This document shows positions 63,057-64,000 of a stretch of 64,000 nucleotides of DNA, in pieces. The notes under the pieces were generated by a model. It worked only from the letters and a program-made list of their open reading frames with translations, was not told the DNA's origin and did no database searches. Source of the DNA: Thermocladium modestius JCM 10088 (GTDB lineage Archaea; Thermoproteota; Thermoprotei; Thermoproteales; Thermocladiaceae). The DNA lies in assembly GCA_001315925.1 (NCBI GenBank), contig BBBF01000004.1, forward strand, positions 1 to 64,000. The letters are read 5' to 3'. Position 1 is the first letter of the stretch. Each line of letters opens with the position of its first letter. The translations under genes were made by a program, and so were the position numbers.

Positions 63057-63377
63057 AAACGGTGTTGGGCACGATGAGGTTCACTGGGCAATTGATGAGC
63101 ATAACTCTGGCCAGCGCAGTGCTAGTGGATAGGTTGGGCAGGTACGCGGCGCTCTACCTGCTGGCGGGGGTGGCTGCCCCAGGCGGCGGGGCGTACTCAT
63201 TATTCCTGGCCGGCCTCAAGACCGTGCTGGCCGCATCGGCGGGCCTCAGCTTCGCCGGCGCCCACGCATCCCTGCTGCGCGGCAGGGAGACGGGCAATGC
63301 GAGCAGTAAGAGAGCGTAATAATATACCTATGTATGCAAATAACAAATAAGTTGATATAATTGTAATATAACAGATA

Positions 63378-63387
63378 GGTATAATTA
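63378..63387 (+). promoter_or_regulatory. TATA box for gene at 63410
   Basis: GGTATAATTA centred 27 bases before ATG 63410. Confidence 0.55.
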
Positions 63388-63409
63388 CTGCTAGATGGAC
63401 TGGATAATT

Positions 63410-63767
63410 ATGAGCATTGGCATGGATTTAATAAGGTCGCTGGAAAACATGGAGCGCGTCTTCCCCCCCACGTCGTTAGGCTGGCGCTGGCCAGCCCGAA
63501 CGGGATCTACGTGCTGGACCTATCATTGAAGCGCGAGGTTGGTGCGCTGGCGTCTGTGCTTCAATCAGCGTCCTCGGTGGTTGGGTCCGTCCCCCAATTT
63601 GGTGTATGCGTACGCCAACCCGGGGGGGGAGGCAATGGGCAGGGCATTAATAATATACAGCGGGGGGGGGTAAGGAAAAGCTGAGGGAATTGGTGAGCGC
63701 CGTGGAGCGCGTGGGGGGGGCCATAATAATGAATGCCAGCTACGTGAGCGTTGAGAACATTAAGTAA
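63410..63767 (+). CDS. Small conserved-looking protein (frameshifted)
   Basis: About 115 residues after repair: MSIGMDLIRSLENMERVF, VVRLALASPNGIYVLDLSL, ASSVVGSVPNLVYAYANP, then GRALIIYSGGKEKLRELV and NASYVSVENIK. Alternating beta and alpha elements suggest a roadblock/profilin-like or ACT-like fold; I cannot assign it. Breaks are at the C run 63463-63469, the five-base run 63591-63595 (four expected), 63621-63628, 63662-63670 and 63713. Leaderless promoter supports the start. Confidence 0.65.
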
Positions 63768-63893
63768 AGCCATGCATTGGGAATCAATTACTGGAAATAG
63801 AATTAAAATTCATAAAAGCATGTTGTATAAGATAACATTCAATAAATCTAGCGCTTTAGTCGGGGGGGCTATTAGCACTTCTTTAGGTGCCTC

Positions 63894-63904
63894 ATTTATA
63901 TAAA
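63894..63904 (+). promoter_or_regulatory. TATA box near right edge
   Basis: ATTTATATAAA, 26-30 bases before GTG 63928. Confidence 0.5.
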
Positions 63905-63927
63905 CCTGCACTTCCATATTAATACCC

Positions 63928-64000
63928 GTGATGTTAATTCATAAATTACTTAACGGTAATTACTCATTAATAGTCAAATCACTATATTTTACTGCAACAT
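63928..64000 (+). CDS. Start of a gene cut by the window edge
   Basis: An open frame (GTG or ATG 63931) of 24 codons beginning MLIHKLLNGNYSLIVKSL runs out of the window. Only the promoter spacing supports it; too short to classify. Confidence 0.35.
   Translation, partial: MMLIHKLLNGNYSLIVKSLYFTAT

Larger units (their letters stand above)
61952..63319 (+). pseudogene. MFS transporter interrupted by a tnpB remnant
   Basis: The N-terminal part is a DHA2-like MFS protein: helix I LILLTTSLAAFQTPFNSTV, GRLADIHGRIKVFRAG as the loop signature, a second region SVYLGLTSAPFLGGMM, and MLDLNLFRRNAQF, the usual block after helix VI-VIII. It then changes abruptly near 62850 into transposase sequence and resumes at 63059 with TVLGTMRFTGQLMSITLASA, the conserved late-helix motif. 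The intervening MFS helices are missing, so the gene is truly disrupted and partly deleted, unlike the other frameshifted genes. Homopolymer indels are superimposed. Confidence 0.85.

Noticed and set aside
1-64000. G/C runs as phase-variation switches
   Set aside because: They hit essential single-copy genes many times each, on both strands and all functional classes, and motif comparison shows surplus bases. Phase variation targets few surface or regulatory genes.

Overview
This 64-kb window looks like the chromosome of a thermophilic crenarchaeon, most plausibly a heterotrophic Thermoproteales-like organism (an inference from gene content). The evidence is archaeal pantoate kinase, HerA and NurA, a Sulfolobus-type MalA alpha-glucosidase, a CydA/CydA'-like bd oxidase pair, a tRNA gene with no encoded CCA, and TATA boxes placed about 26 bases before most start codons (leaderless mRNAs). 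The left 35 kb is visibly more AT-rich than the right 28 kb.

The sequence carries a strong artefact. Runs of six to nine G or C occur throughout, and most conserved genes, including the single-copy ileS, herA and nagA, change frame at them. Where a family-invariant motif lets me infer the true base count, runs of four or five are written as five to eight. I therefore annotate split genes as single CDSs with presumed sequencing indels, and I give start and stop positions from the reconstructed frame.

Layout. 0-5.5 kb: PDDEXK-like protein, sugar-acid dehydratase with an overlapping MBL-fold hydrolase, aldehyde dehydrogenase, MFS transporter. 5.6-32.7 kb: a large sugar-use region with three GH116 (DUF608) glycosidases, GH38 alpha-mannosidase, GH36 alpha-galactosidase-like enzyme, GH31 MalA, a five-gene ABC oligosaccharide/oligopeptide importer, ROK kinase, a glutaminase-dead GlmS-like SIS protein, a MupG-like TIM barrel, an SDR and a LmbE/PIG-L deacetylase. 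33-35.4 kb: M42 aminopeptidase and nagA. Together these suggest import of complex glycans, trimming to monosaccharides, and amino-sugar breakdown through phosphorylation, deacetylation and deamination to fructose 6-phosphate.

35.6-64 kb: thioredoxin-reductase-like enzyme with a YkgJ-type protein, membrane proteins, NicO-like transporter convergent with a membrane-anchored winged-helix regulator, exported protein, tRNA-Gly(GCC), HPP and Nudix proteins, aminotransferase, bd oxidase pair, membrane-anchored nucleoside-phosphorylase-like protein, acryloyl-CoA-reductase-like MDR enzyme, herA with a small ORF and nurA, ileS, two MFS transporters, pantoate kinase, a YVTN beta-propeller surface protein, and a third MFS gene destroyed by an IS200/IS605-type tnpB 3' remnant that still carries an inverted repeat resembling a right end. 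I found no CRISPR array and no rRNA.
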